Source: an uncultured Hoeflea sp.
GTDB taxonomy: Bacteria > Pseudomonadota > Alphaproteobacteria > Rhizobiales > Rhizobiaceae
Length of the DNA: 64,000 nt
Direction: 5' to 3'
NCBI RefSeq assembly: GCF_947501405.1
Contig: NZ_CANMVK010000001.1
Location: forward strand, 62,001 to 126,000
Below, piece after piece: positions 34,721 to 43,868 of this stretch. Every line of letters starts with the position of its first letter. Position 1 is the stretch's first letter. The translations under genes were made by a program, and so were the position numbers. A model generated the notes under the pieces. That model was not told the DNA's origin. It made no database searches and saw only the letters and a list, made by a program, of their open reading frames with translations.

Positions 34721-36958
34721 TTACCGCCCGTCCAGTTCCGGGCGCCAGCGCGCCATAAGCGCCGAGTTGGCGACCACACTGACCGATGAGAATGCCATTG
34801 CCGCACCGGCGAACACCGGCGGTAAAATGCCGAAAGCGGCAAGCGGGACCCCAATCACATTGTAAATGAAAGCCCAGCCGAGATTCTGGCGGATGGTGCG
34901 CCGGGTCTTGGCGGCGACATTCAGACTGGCGGGCACCAGCCGCAGGTCCGGCCGCATCAGGGTGATCGCGGCAGCCTCACGCGCCGCATCGGCGCCGCCT
35001 GCCATGGCGATGCCGAGATTGGCCGCCGCCAGCGCCGGGGCATCGTTGAGCCCGTCGCCGACAAAGGCAACATGGCCGCCGGTGGACGCAGCGAGACCGC
35101 GAATCGCGTCAAGCTTCTCATTGGGCAGCAGACCGGCGCGCACGTCGGAGACGCCCGCCTGATCGGCGATGGCGCGAGCGGTGGCCTGATTGTCGCCGGT
35201 CAGCATGACCGTGGCGAGCCCCCGGTTATTGAGATTAGAAAGTGCTGAAGCGGCCTCCAGGCGGATGGCGTCGGCCAGCAGGATCGCGCCGAGCGCCTTG
35301 CCGCCGGCTGCCACCCAGGCAAGCGTTCCCGGGCCGGATGCGCTGATTGCGTCTTCAAGATCTTGGGTCTCGACGCCTGCCTCGGTGAGAAACCGTTGCG
35401 ATCCCACCTGGATGAGGGTGTCGCCATCATGGCCTTCAAGCCCGCGTCCGGGCACGGCGCGAATGTCTGTGGCGGGCACAATCGGCACGCCGGACCGCTC
35501 GGCGCGGGTGAGGATCGCGCGGGCCAGCGGGTGCTCGCTGCCGGTCTCGACCATGGCGGCCAACCGCAGCAATTCGGTTTCGCCGCCCTTTTCTGCAGGA
35601 TAGAGCGCGGCCACTTCCGGAGAACCTTCGGTCAGGGTTCCGGTCTTGTCGAACGCGATCGCCGTGATGTCGGTGGCGCGCTCCAGGGTTTCGATGTCAC
35701 GGATCAGGATACCGGCTTTGGCGGCGGCTCCGGTTCCGGCAACCAGCGCAGTGGGCGTCGCCAGGCCGAGCGCGCAGGGGCAGGCGATCACCAGCACCGC
35801 CACAGCCGCCACCATGGCGGTTTCGAAATCCGCGCCAAGCAGCAGCCATCCGGCGAGAGTGATGGCCGCGATGACCAGAATTACCGGCACAAACACCGCC
35901 GAAATCCGGTCGACCAGTTTTTGCACCGGCGCCTGGCCTGATTGGGCCTCTTCAACCAGCCGGGTCATGCGGGCGAGCCTGGTGTCGGCGCCGACCGCGC
36001 GGACTTCGACCTCGAGCACCCCGTCGGCATTGGTGGTGCCGGTGATGACCGCATCGCCGGGGCCGCGGGCCACGGGCATGCTTTCGCCGGTGACCATAGC
36101 CTCATCAAGCGAAGATAGACCCGCAACGATAACGCCGTCTGCGGCCACGCGCGCGCCCGGCTTGACGATGATGATGTCACCTGCGGTCAGCCGTTCCACC
36201 GGCACGGTGCGGATCGTTCCGTTGAGCGTCTTGAGGTCGGCCGTGTCGGGCTGCAGCCGGCCCAGCGCGCGCAACGCGCCGGCGGCGCCCGATTTGGCGC
36301 GGGCCTCGAGATATTTGCCGAGCATGATCAGCGTGAGCACCACTGCCGCCGCTTCGAAATGCAGATGCGAGGCCATGCCGCCATGGCCCGCATGCGGGTC
36401 GCCCCATTGGCTAATCAGAACCCACATCGACCAGGCATAGGCTGCGCCGGTGCCCAGCGAGACCAGCACTGCCATGTTGGCCGATCCGCCGCGCAGCGCG
36501 CCCAGCGCTTCATGCCAGAAGCGGCTGCCGGAGATGGCCATCACGCCGGTGGCAAGAATGGCCTGCCAGAGCGGCGAGATCCAGGCCTGGCCCAGTCCGG
36601 TCATCATCGGCAACATACCGATGACGATCGGCAGGGTCAGGATCGCCGAAACCACCAGACGCGCGAGCGTTTGCCGTTCCTCGGCGCGCCGGGCCGCGGC
36701 CTGGGCCTCATCGGCTTGCCGGGCGGCGGCGAAATCATCGCGCCGCAACACCGCACCGAAACCCGCCTTGCCGATGGCCGATGCGAGATTGTCGGGATCT
36801 AGGCTGTCGCCCTCAATGTCGGCGCGTTCCAGCGCCAGATTGACCCGGGCTTCGCTGACCCCGGGCTGGCGGGCCAGTACCTTCTCAACCCGCGCCGAGC
36901 AGCTGGCACAGGTCATGCCTGAGATATCGAAGGTCAGATGGTCGGGCTTGGCTGTCAT
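34721..36958 (-). CDS. copA: copper-translocating P-type ATPase
   Basis: Cu(I) exporter of 745 residues in the inner membrane. One N-terminal metal-binding domain with GMTCASCSARVEK (about 14-26), eight membrane helices, the transport-site CPCALGLATPTAL (about 390-402), phosphorylation motif DKTGTLTEGSP (about 434), SEHPLARAI and hinge GDGLNDAPALAAANLGIAM (about 640). All functional motifs are intact. It follows the chaperone gene by seven bases and ends the regulator-copZ-copA unit. Confidence 0.95.
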   Translation of the reverse strand: MTAKPDHLTFDISGMTCASCSARVEKVLARQPGVSEARVNLALERADIEGDSLDPDNLASAIGKAGFGAVLRRDDFAAARQADEAQAAARRAEERQTLARLVVSAILTLPIVIGMLPMMTGLGQAWISPLWQAILATGVMAISGSRFWHEALGALRGGSANMAVLVSLGTGAAYAWSMWVLISQWGDPHAGHGGMASHLHFEAAAVVLTLIMLGKYLEARAKSGAAGALRALGRLQPDTADLKTLNGTIRTVPVERLTAGDIIIVKPGARVAADGVIVAGLSSLDEAMVTGESMPVARGPGDAVITGTTNADGVLEVEVRAVGADTRLARMTRLVEEAQSGQAPVQKLVDRISAVFVPVILVIAAITLAGWLLLGADFETAMVAAVAVLVIACPCALGLATPTALVAGTGAAAKAGILIRDIETLERATDITAIAFDKTGTLTEGSPEVAALYPAEKGGETELLRLAAMVETGSEHPLARAILTRAERSGVPIVPATDIRAVPGRGLEGHDGDTLIQVGSQRFLTEAGVETQDLEDAISASGPGTLAWVAAGGKALGAILLADAIRLEAASALSNLNNRGLATVMLTGDNQATARAIADQAGVSDVRAGLLPNEKLDAIRGLAASTGGHVAFVGDGLNDAPALAAANLGIAMAGGADAAREAAAITLMRPDLRLVPASLNVAAKTRRTIRQNLGWAFIYNVIGVPLAAFGILPPVFAGAAMAFSSVSVVANSALMARWRPELDGR

Positions 36959-36965
36959 CGCGAAA

Positions 36966-37178
36966 TTAGGCGGATGTGTTCAAAACATCAAAACCGCAGT
37001 CCTCGATCGCGCCGGTGAGCGCGTCGAGAAGCTCGGGCTTTGCGAGATCCGCGGTCAGAGCGTTGTCGTCCAGGCTGACGCTGACATTGGAGACGCCTTC
37101 GATGGCGCGCGCGGCCTTCTCCACCGAGCTTACACAACCGCCGCAGTGCATGCCGCCGATTTTGATTGTTGTGGTCAT
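36966..37178 (-). CDS. copZ: copper chaperone / HMA-domain protein
   Basis: Single heavy-metal-associated domain of 70 residues with the Cu(I) site GGMHCGGCVSSVEK (about 8-21). The ATG at 37178 is chosen over an upstream extension because AAAGGAA precedes it. It would hand copper to CopA, encoded seven bases downstream. Confidence 0.92.
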   Translation of the reverse strand: MTTTIKIGGMHCGGCVSSVEKAARAIEGVSNVSVSLDDNALTADLAKPELLDALTGAIEDCGFDVLNTSA

Positions 37179-37259
37179 GGTCGAGTTCCTTTCGCCTCCC
37201 ATATGGGGAAGCTCCAGGGGCAGCGTCAAGCGTTGGTGCGGGGATCCGCGCGCATCGGC

Positions 37260-37556
37260 CTACGCGCAGAAAATCGTGTTGAGCGTTTGCAGCATGGTCA
37301 GCACAGACGGTGACTTGATCGAGTAATAGATGGTCTGGGCCTGCCGCCGGGTCTTGACCAGATCCTGGTTGCGAAGCTTCGCAAGATGCTGCGAGAGCGC
37401 CGACTGGCTCAGCTCCACCTTTTCCGCAAGCACACCCACCTGCATTTCGCCCTGGGCGAGATGACACAGGATAAGCATGCGTTTCTGATTTCCCATGACC
37501 GCCAGCAATTCGGCAGCCTTGCCGGAGTTGGTCTCCAGGCATTCCGCATCAATCAT
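37260..37556 (-). CDS. ArsR/SmtB-family regulator, BigR-like
   Basis: Regulator of 98 residues from the ATG at 37556. The winged helix is QKRMLILCHLAQGEMQVGVLAEKVELSQSALSQHLAKLRNQDLVKTRRQAQTIYYSI. Cys31 (LILCHL) and Cys97 (two residues from the C-terminus, IFCA) occupy the positions of the disulfide-forming pair in BigR/SqrR-type persulfide sensors; the CxC metal site of ArsR and CadC is absent. It lies 81 bases before copZ on the same strand, so it may control the copper genes or only neighbour them. Copper regulators are usually CueR or CsoR types, so this arrangement is unusual. Confidence 0.82.
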   Translation of the reverse strand: MIDAECLETNSGKAAELLAVMGNQKRMLILCHLAQGEMQVGVLAEKVELSQSALSQHLAKLRNQDLVKTRRQAQTIYYSIKSPSVLTMLQTLNTIFCA

Positions 37557-37655
37557 TTTATATCTTTCGCAATCAATCACTTGAACGGGTATCACTGTAT
37601 CGGAAAAAAAGTTCGTAAGGAAATAGTTTAGTTCTAAAACTCTTAATGGATACTC

Positions 37656-38411
37656 CTATTTCCTGCGGGCCAAACCTGACAGGTCGGCCAGCTTGCGGCG
37701 AAGCTGGCCTGCATCCTTTATGATTTCGTCGAATTCGATGCGCAGCAAATCGTCCTGGTTGGCAAGATCCAGGCCGGCGCAGTCGATGCCGCAGATCTTC
37801 CAGCCGCTCTTGCGGGATTTGCCGAAGGCGCGGGCATAGGCATCAGCGGCATCGGCGTGATCGGAATTCATGTGCTCGATGGCGCTGGGCTCAAGTTCCG
37901 CCATATCGGCGATTGCCGGAGAGCTGATGGTCAATTCGTCGCCCTCAAGCGCGAAGGCCTTGCCGAAGCCGCCATTGAGACTGGCCGACAGCGGGGTCAT
38001 GCGGAAAAATGCGAAATCCGGAAAATCCACATAGAGTGCGGCCTTGGGGTGCCGGGCGATGAACCGCGTGCGAAGCCGGAGGTGGGCATCGCTGTCGCGT
38101 GCAATGCGCTCGGACCCGGTGCGCAAGGTAATGCGCGGATGGGCCAGCGGGTCGCCCTTTCCGGGCTCGCCGAAAAGCAGCGAGGCGCGCGAATCGGCGG
38201 CGAGCGCCGAGGTGTGCACCGACAGTCCGGAGATCAGGATCACCGGTGCGCCATCGGTGTCGATCGCGGTCAGCACCCGGCTTGCGAAAGGGAAGCCGGT
38301 GCCAGGCTCCAGCACGGCGATGGCTGCGAACCGCGCGCCGCGGATGAGGCGGCGGGCGAGACGCCGCGCCTCCTCATCGGTTTCACGAATGGGATTGACC
38401 GGTGGTTTCAT
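37656..38411 (-). CDS. HugZ-like pyridoxamine 5'-phosphate oxidase-fold protein (DUF2470)
   Basis: Protein of 251 residues from the ATG at 38411, seven bases after the SDR gene. The N-terminal split beta-barrel (RFAAIAVLEPGTGFPFASRVLTAIDTDGAPVILISGLSVHTSAL) is the FMN-binding PNPOx-like fold. The C-terminal domain with SAIEHMNSDHADAADAYARAF (about 173-193) is DUF2470. Relatives include HugZ haem oxygenases and chloroplast haem-binding proteins. No haem-uptake genes are adjacent, so haem breakdown is possible but not shown. Confidence 0.83.
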   Translation of the reverse strand: MKPPVNPIRETDEEARRLARRLIRGARFAAIAVLEPGTGFPFASRVLTAIDTDGAPVILISGLSVHTSALAADSRASLLFGEPGKGDPLAHPRITLRTGSERIARDSDAHLRLRTRFIARHPKAALYVDFPDFAFFRMTPLSASLNGGFGKAFALEGDELTISSPAIADMAELEPSAIEHMNSDHADAADAYARAFGKSRKSGWKICGIDCAGLDLANQDDLLRIEFDEIIKDAGQLRRKLADLSGLARRK

Positions 38412-38418
38412 CGCAGCC

Positions 38419-39180
38419 CTATTTGGGTGCCATTCGGATGGCGCCGTCGAGCCGGATGGTTTCGCCGTTGAGCATGACGTTTTCAACGATGTGCAGCGCC
38501 AGCCGCGCATATTCTTCCGGTTGGCCGAGGCGCGACGGGAATGGCACCGAGGCGCCGAGACTGTCCTGAACCTCCTGGGGCATGCCAAGCAGCATCGGGG
38601 TGGCGAAGATGCCCGGCGCGATGGTCATGACGCGAACACCGAAGCGGGCAAGTTCACGGGCGATCGGCAGCGCCATGGCATGCACCCCGCCCTTGGAGGC
38701 GGAATAGGCGGCCTGGCCGATCTGGCCGTCGAAGGCGGCGACGGAGGCCGTCGAAATCACCACGCCGCGTTCGCCATCGGCAAGCGGATCGAGCTTGGTG
38801 GCGCGGTCGGAAAACAGCCTGAGCATGTTGAAGCTGCCCAGGAGATTGACCTCGATGACCTTGCGGAACAGCTCGAGATCATGCGGTCCCTCGCGACCGA
38901 CAACCCGACCGGCCGGCGCGATACCGGCGCAATTGACCAGAATACGGGCTTCTCCGAAGGCCTCGGCCGCGCCGGCAATGGCCGCTTCGGCGGCGCCGGC
39001 ATCGGCCACATCGCAGGCAAAGGCGCGGCCACCGATGTCATCGGCCACCGATTGCGCCTGCTCGAGATTGACGTCGAGCAGCGAAACCTTCGCGCCGGCA
39101 GTCGCCAGTGCGCGCGCCGTTGCCGCGCCGAGGCCCGAGCCTCCGCCCGTGACGATGGCGGCCTTGCCCTTAACTTCCAT
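38419..39180 (-). CDS. SDR, 3-hydroxyacyl-CoA dehydrogenase type II-like
   Basis: Dehydrogenase of 253 residues. Cofactor motif VTGGGSGLGAATARAL (about 10-25), Asp in SLLDVNLEQA indicating NAD, CAGIAPAGRVVG (about 88) with the long insertion EGPHDLELFRKVIEVNLLGSFNML, and YSASKGGVHAMALPIAREL (about 162-180). This pattern is that of HSD17B10/2-methyl-3-hydroxybutyryl-CoA dehydrogenase relatives. It would act in fatty acid or branched-chain breakdown. It ends seven bases before the HugZ-like gene. Confidence 0.88.
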   Translation of the reverse strand: MEVKGKAAIVTGGGSGLGAATARALATAGAKVSLLDVNLEQAQSVADDIGGRAFACDVADAGAAEAAIAGAAEAFGEARILVNCAGIAPAGRVVGREGPHDLELFRKVIEVNLLGSFNMLRLFSDRATKLDPLADGERGVVISTASVAAFDGQIGQAAYSASKGGVHAMALPIARELARFGVRVMTIAPGIFATPMLLGMPQEVQDSLGASVPFPSRLGQPEEYARLALHIVENVMLNGETIRLDGAIRMAPK

Positions 39181-39255
39181 GATTCAGTCTCCTTGGTCTG
39201 CAATTGGATATGCTGTTGGATCCGCAGCATAAATTGCCGCGGATACATCCGGGGA

Positions 39256-40317
39256 TCAACGCTTGTGGCGGGTCAGTCCGCGCACCACGTCATCTGCGGT
39301 GATGGAACCCGTGACCACACCGTTGTCAATGACGCCGATTGTCCCATCGCGCCGCGAAAGCGCGTCCATAATCTCGGCCAGCGGCGTGTCGGGGGTGACG
39401 GACGCCGACAGCGGCGTTTGGCCGCGCGCTTCATCCGGCTTGCCCGGCGCCATGACGTCGCGGGCGGCCAGCATGGCGATCGGATTCATGTTGGCGACAA
39501 AATCGGCGACATATTCGTTGGTCGGCGAATTGACGATGTCGCGCGGCGTGCCGCACTGGATGATGCGCCCGCCTTCCATGATGGCGATGCGGTTGCCGAG
39601 CTTCATGGCCTCGTCGAGATCGTGGCTGACGAAGATGATGGTCTTGCCCAGACGCGCCTGCAGTTCCAGCAATTCATCCTGAAGCCGGCTGCGGATCAGC
39701 GGGTCGAGGGCGGAAAACGGCTCGTCCATCAGCAGGATCGGCGCACCGGTGGCAAAGGCGCGGGCAAGACCGACGCGCTGCTGCATGCCGCCCGACAATT
39801 CCGCGACCATGCGATCGGCCCAGTCGGACAGTCCGACAAGCTCCAGCTGTTCAGCGACCCGGGTCTTGCGCTCGGAATCGGAGATGCCGGCGATCTCCAG
39901 ACCGAAGCCGACATTGTCGGCGACCGAGCGCCAGGGCAACAGCCCGAATTGCTGGAACACCATCGACACGGTGTCCATACGCAACTGCATGAGCTGCTTG
40001 GCGTCGCAGGCGCCGACATCGAAAGTCTCGTCGCCGCACTCGACAATCAGTGTTCCACGGCTGATCGGGTTGAGCCGGTTGACGGCGCGCAACAGTGTCG
40101 ACTTGCCGGAGCCCGACAGGCCCATCAGCACCAGGATCTCGCCTTCATTGATGTCGACGGTGCAATTGTGCACACCCAGGACGTCGCCGGTCTGTTCCTG
40201 GATTTCGGCCCGCGACTTGCCGCTGTCGGCCAGCGCCAGGCTTTGTTCGGGATGGTTGCCGAAGATGATCGAGACATTGTCGATGCGGACCGAACCGCGA
40301 TAGGTGTCGCGGGTCAT
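39256..40317 (-). CDS. choV: choline ABC transporter ATP-binding protein
   Basis: ATPase of 353 residues in the ProV/ChoV class. Walker A GLSGSGKST (about 66-74), ELSGGMQQR signature (about 170), Walker B ILLMDEPFSALD and switch FVSHDLDEA are intact. The C-terminal tail (about 280-353) contains a CBS-like region (DTPLAEIMDALSRRDGTIGVIDNG) as in osmosensing relatives. It overlaps the choW stop by four bases. Confidence 0.93.
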   Translation of the reverse strand: MTRDTYRGSVRIDNVSIIFGNHPEQSLALADSGKSRAEIQEQTGDVLGVHNCTVDINEGEILVLMGLSGSGKSTLLRAVNRLNPISRGTLIVECGDETFDVGACDAKQLMQLRMDTVSMVFQQFGLLPWRSVADNVGFGLEIAGISDSERKTRVAEQLELVGLSDWADRMVAELSGGMQQRVGLARAFATGAPILLMDEPFSALDPLIRSRLQDELLELQARLGKTIIFVSHDLDEAMKLGNRIAIMEGGRIIQCGTPRDIVNSPTNEYVADFVANMNPIAMLAARDVMAPGKPDEARGQTPLSASVTPDTPLAEIMDALSRRDGTIGVIDNGVVTGSITADDVVRGLTRHKR

Positions 40318-41168
40318 GATGTGGCTCCCATGCGAACCCGGCAGATCCGGTCGAGGATGATGGCCAGAATCACAATGGCGATGCCGGCCTCGAGACCGAG
40401 CGGAATGTTGACGGTGTTGAGTGCACGCACCACCGGTTTACCGAGCCCATTGGCCCCGATCAGCGCGGCAATGACCACCATGGACAGCGACAGCATGATG
40501 CATTGGGTGAGCCCGGCCATGATGGTGGGCAGCGCTGCGGGCAACTCGACCTTGCGCAGCAATTGCTGGCGCGAGGCGCCAAAGGCCTGGCCGGCCTCGA
40601 TCATCGGCTTGGGCACCGAGGTGATGCCCAGATAGGTGAGCCGGATCGGTGCAGGCGAAGCAAAGATAATGGTGACCAGCAGGCCGGGCGCAAGACCCAG
40701 GCCGAACAGGATCAGCACCGGAATGAGGTAAACGAAGGTCGGCATGGTTTGCATCAGGTCGAGGATCGGCTGCACATAGCCGTAAAGCTTCGGCCGGTGC
40801 GCGAGCCAGATGCCGATCGGAACCCCGATGGCCATTGACATGAATGCCGCCGAGATGACCAGAACCAGGGTCTCGACGGTTTCCTTCCAGAGGTTCTGGT
40901 TGATGATAAACATCAGTCCCAAAATGATGCCGAGCCCCAGCTTCCAGGATTTCTGGATGCGCCAGCCGGCTGCGGCGATCGCCAGCACGACGATGATCGG
41001 CGGCAGCCACAACAGCCCGTCGATCATGGCGTCGAGCAGGAACTTGAGCGAGTCGGCGATGGCGTCGAACAGAAACTCGAAATTGTCCGTGAGGAAGCTG
41101 AAGAACGCCTTTCCCCATTGCCCGACCGGAATTTTCCACGCCGTCAGGATATTTGCAAAACTGTCCAT
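40314..41168 (-). CDS. choW: choline ABC transporter permease
   Basis: Permease of 284 residues from the ATG at 41168, preceded by a GGGGGGAA site; an upstream TTG at 41186 is less likely. Six to seven hydrophobic helices and the EAA loop QAFGASRQQLLRKVELPAALPTIMAGL (about 193-219) are seen. It matches ProW/ChoW proteins. It lies between choX and choV and overlaps choV. Confidence 0.93.
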   Translation of the reverse strand: MDSFANILTAWKIPVGQWGKAFFSFLTDNFEFLFDAIADSLKFLLDAMIDGLLWLPPIIVVLAIAAAGWRIQKSWKLGLGIILGLMFIINQNLWKETVETLVLVISAAFMSMAIGVPIGIWLAHRPKLYGYVQPILDLMQTMPTFVYLIPVLILFGLGLAPGLLVTIIFASPAPIRLTYLGITSVPKPMIEAGQAFGASRQQLLRKVELPAALPTIMAGLTQCIMLSLSMVVIAALIGANGLGKPVVRALNTVNIPLGLEAGIAIVILAIILDRICRVRMGATS

Positions 41169-41240
41169 GCCATTCCCCCCGGACAAACGTTACGGCCCGG
41201 CACGCCATCTAGGAGCGTCGCCGGGCCGCAACAGTGTCGC

Positions 41241-42170
41241 TTACATGCCGAGCTTGGCCGTGACCGCAGCAGCGGCATCGCCGCCATCGAAGGTGGTGAC
41301 GCCGTCAAGCCAGGGGGTGACGGTGTCGGGATTGGCCTTGAGCCAGGCCAGCGCAGCCTCATTGGCGTCTTCGCCCTTGAGGATCGCGTCCATGATCTGG
41401 TTTTCCATGGTCAGCGAGAAGGACAGGTTCTGAACGAACTTGCCGGCATTGGGGCATTCGCCGGTGTAGCCGGCGCGCACATTGGTGTGCACTGTGGCGG
41501 CGCCAAAGCCGGAATCGCCCATGCCGTCGAGATAGGCAATGTCCATCTCACCCATGATCGGGTGCGGCGTCCAGCCGAGGAAAGCGATCCATTCCTCGTT
41601 CTTGAGTGCCTTTTCGGCTTGGGACAGCATCCCGGCTTCCGAGCTTTCAACCAGTTCGAATCCGTCGAGGCCATTGGCCGGATCGGCGATCATTTCGAGC
41701 ACGATGCGGTTGCCGTCATTGCCGGGCTCGATGCCGTAAATCTTGCCGTCGAACTCGTCCTTGAACTTGCCGATGTCGGTGAGGCTCTTGACGCCGCCTG
41801 CGGCTGCGTAGCCGGGCACCACCAGGCCATAGCCAGCGCCGTCAAGGTTCTGGGCAATGGATTCGACCGAGCCGTCATCCAGGAAGGGCTGCACGTCGGC
41901 GGCCATCGAGGGCATCCAGTTGCCGAGGAAAACATCCATGTCCTTGTTTTTCAGTGACTGATAGGTCACCGGTACGCTAAGCACCTGAACTTCCTGGGTG
42001 TATCCGAGTGCATCGAGCACCACGCCGGCAACGGCGGTGGTTGCCTGAATATCGGTCCAGCCGACATCGGCGAAGCGGACATTCTTGCACGATTCCGGAT
42101 CAGCGGCCTGCGCAGCGGCGGTGCCGGCCAGCAGCAAGGCGGCAAAAGTAAGGGTCAGTTTTTTTGTCAT
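41241..42170 (-). CDS. choX: choline ABC transporter substrate-binding protein
   Basis: Periplasmic protein of 309 residues, ATG at 42170 with GGGAGAG upstream. Signal peptide MTKKLTLTFAALLLAGTAAAQA. Aromatic residues that would box the choline ammonium are seen in DVGWTDIQATT, FLGNWMPSM and AFLGWTPHPIM. The sequence closely follows rhizobial ChoX, a choline-specific binding protein. It is the first gene of choXWV. No bet genes for choline oxidation are in the window. Confidence 0.92.
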   Translation of the reverse strand: MTKKLTLTFAALLLAGTAAAQAADPESCKNVRFADVGWTDIQATTAVAGVVLDALGYTQEVQVLSVPVTYQSLKNKDMDVFLGNWMPSMAADVQPFLDDGSVESIAQNLDGAGYGLVVPGYAAAGGVKSLTDIGKFKDEFDGKIYGIEPGNDGNRIVLEMIADPANGLDGFELVESSEAGMLSQAEKALKNEEWIAFLGWTPHPIMGEMDIAYLDGMGDSGFGAATVHTNVRAGYTGECPNAGKFVQNLSFSLTMENQIMDAILKGEDANEAALAWLKANPDTVTPWLDGVTTFDGGDAAAAVTAKLGM

Positions 42171-42421
42171 ATTCGGTCTCTCCCGTGTTCCGAAAGCGTG
42201 AAACAATCACCTTAGGGCCGCGAACTCAAGCCGCAATCAGGCCAAATTGTTCGCAGGCGGCGAAATCGGCTGTTGAAAGCAGGCGTGTCAGGGTGGCGCA
42301 AAGGGCCGCCGGTTGGCAATAAAAGCCAAGAAGGCAAATGGAGCCCGGCTTGGGGCCTCAACCCGTTTCCGGCCCTCACCCCCGGCTTGCCCGGGGATCG
42401 GACAATCAATGGAGAGCAGCT

Positions 42422-43006
42422 TTGGCCAAGCTCTATTTCAGCTACTCGACCATGAATGCAGGCAAATCGACCCTGTTGCTGCAGGCGTCCTACAATTACC
42501 GCGAACGCGGCATGCGCACGGTGCTGTTCATCGCCAGTCTCGATGACCGGGCGGGCGTCGGCAAAATCGCGTCGCGCATCGGGCTTGACTGCGACGCTGT
42601 CCCGTTTCGCCCCGAGGATGATCTGTACCAGGTGATCGAGGGCATGCAGAAAAACGGTAAGGTCGCCTGCGCCTTCTTCGACGAGGCGCAGTTTCTGACC
42701 GAGGACCAGGTCTGGCAATTGGCGCGGGTGGCCGACCGTTTGAAGGTTCCTGTGATGACCTATGGCTTGCGCACGGATTTTCGCGGTCAATTGTTTCCCG
42801 GCTCGAAGGCTCTGCTGGCGATTGCCGACGAGCTGAGGGAAGTGCGCACCATCTGCCATTGCGGACGCAAGGCGACGATGGTGGCGCGCACCGATCAGGA
42901 CGGCAATGTGCTGCGTGAAGGGGCGCAGATCGAGGTCGGCGGCAACGACAAATATGTGTCTTATTGTCGCCGCCATTGGGATGACGTGATGAACCCTGCT
43001 GGCTAA
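42422..43006 (+). CDS. tdk: thymidine kinase
   Basis: Phosphorylates thymidine and deoxyuridine for salvage. The best start is the TTG at 42422, with GGAGAG five bases upstream; it gives the usual N-terminus (M)AKLYFSYSTMNAGKST and 194 residues. The longer frame to 42338 adds Pro/Gly-rich sequence unlike any kinase. The P-loop is STMNAGKST, the catalytic Glu lies in CAFFDEAQFL (about 86), and zinc ligands are in TICHCGRKATM and YVSYCRRHW. Divergent from choX. Confidence 0.93.
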   Translation: MAKLYFSYSTMNAGKSTLLLQASYNYRERGMRTVLFIASLDDRAGVGKIASRIGLDCDAVPFRPEDDLYQVIEGMQKNGKVACAFFDEAQFLTEDQVWQLARVADRLKVPVMTYGLRTDFRGQLFPGSKALLAIADELREVRTICHCGRKATMVARTDQDGNVLREGAQIEVGGNDKYVSYCRRHWDDVMNPAG

Positions 43007-43168
43007 AATATGCGTTTTGGCCGGTTTTTGTGCGGATATGGCGGCTTGCGGGCCGCGCCCTGTTGCGTAAGGGGGCTGGCCCCACGAGGGCTAAACCATC
43101 GGCGGATTGCCCTGATGGCCGCTTGCGATTAAAGCAGGGGCATCTTTAAACACGAACGGAGACTGTTC

Positions 43169-43567
43169 ATGCGCATTTCCCTTTCCATGTTGTTTGGCGT
43201 CGTCATGGCGGCCGGTCTTTGTGCCCCAACTGCAGCGCTCGCCGAGGGCGACGCGGCCAAGGGCGCCAAGGTGTTCAAGAAATGCGTGGCCTGCCATGTC
43301 GTCGATGAGGCGAAGAACAAGGTCGGGCCTCATCTTGTCGATATCATCGATCGTCCGGTGGCCTCTATTGAGGGCTACAAATACTCCAAGGGCATGGCGA
43401 GCTATGCCGAAGAAACCCCCACCTGGACGCTTGAGGCGCTGGAGGCCTATCTGCGTGCGCCGCGCAAGGTGGTGAAGGGAACAAAGATGGCCTTTGCCGG
43501 TCTGAAGAAGGATGCGGATGTCGCCAATGTCATCGCCTACATGAAGGATCCGGCTTCCGCAGAATAA
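43169..43567 (+). CDS. soluble class I cytochrome c (c2/c550-like)
   Basis: Periplasmic electron carrier of 132 residues with signal peptide ending at TAALA. The haem motif is CVACH (about 39-43) and the axial Met is in KGTKMAFAGLKK (about 109). The spacing and closing VANVIAYMKD are those of mitochondrial-type/c2 cytochromes. It would carry electrons between the bc1 complex and oxidases. It ends just before a clear terminator. Confidence 0.93.
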   Translation: MRISLSMLFGVVMAAGLCAPTAALAEGDAAKGAKVFKKCVACHVVDEAKNKVGPHLVDIIDRPVASIEGYKYSKGMASYAEETPTWTLEALEAYLRAPRKVVKGTKMAFAGLKKDADVANVIAYMKDPASAE

Positions 43568-43592
43568 GCTTGGGCTTACTGAATTCGATTGC

Positions 43593-43620
43593 GGGCCGCT
43601 CTTTCGGGGCGGCCCTTTTA
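43593..43620 (+). terminator. rho-independent terminator after the cytochrome c gene
   Basis: Stem GGGCCGC (43593-43599) pairs with GCGGCCC (43609-43615) around a nine-base loop, followed by TTTTATTT. It lies 26 bases after the stop, on the right strand for the cytochrome gene. Confidence 0.88.
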
Positions 43621-43798
43621 TTTGCGGATCGTCGTACCTAGGTTTTTGGGGCGCGCTGTTTGCTAGCTCGATTTCCGGTGCTACAAACAGCCAAATGCGT
43701 GCGGGGTCCCATCAAGACCAGCCAAACGGCAGGGTCCATGCATGCAATCAAGCTGTTACGGCGTCCTTTTCTCTTACAGCGAGATCGATGACGCTGAA

Positions 43799-43845
43799 GG
43801 GTCCGGGCGGTCCGGACCCAATCTCCGGACACCGGCCGGCCGGTG
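43799..43845. promoter_or_regulatory. two palindromes in the leader of the five-gene AAA operon
   Basis: GGGTCCGG-GCGGT-CCGGACCC (43799-43819) is a perfect 8-base inverted repeat, and CACCGGCCGGCCGGTG (43830-43845) is a perfect 16-base palindrome. They end 24 bases before the first gene's ATG. In RNA they would fold into hairpins beside the ribosome site; in DNA they could bind a regulator. Confidence 0.5.
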
Positions 43846-43868
43846 CGCAACGACAGGGAAAACCGAGT

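Noticed and set aside
38044-40635. Very long open frame on the plus strand opposite the HugZ-like, SDR and choV genes
   Set aside because: It is antisense to three well-supported genes, has low-complexity His/Gly/Asp-rich sequence and no family motif; such frames are a by-product of high GC at third positions.
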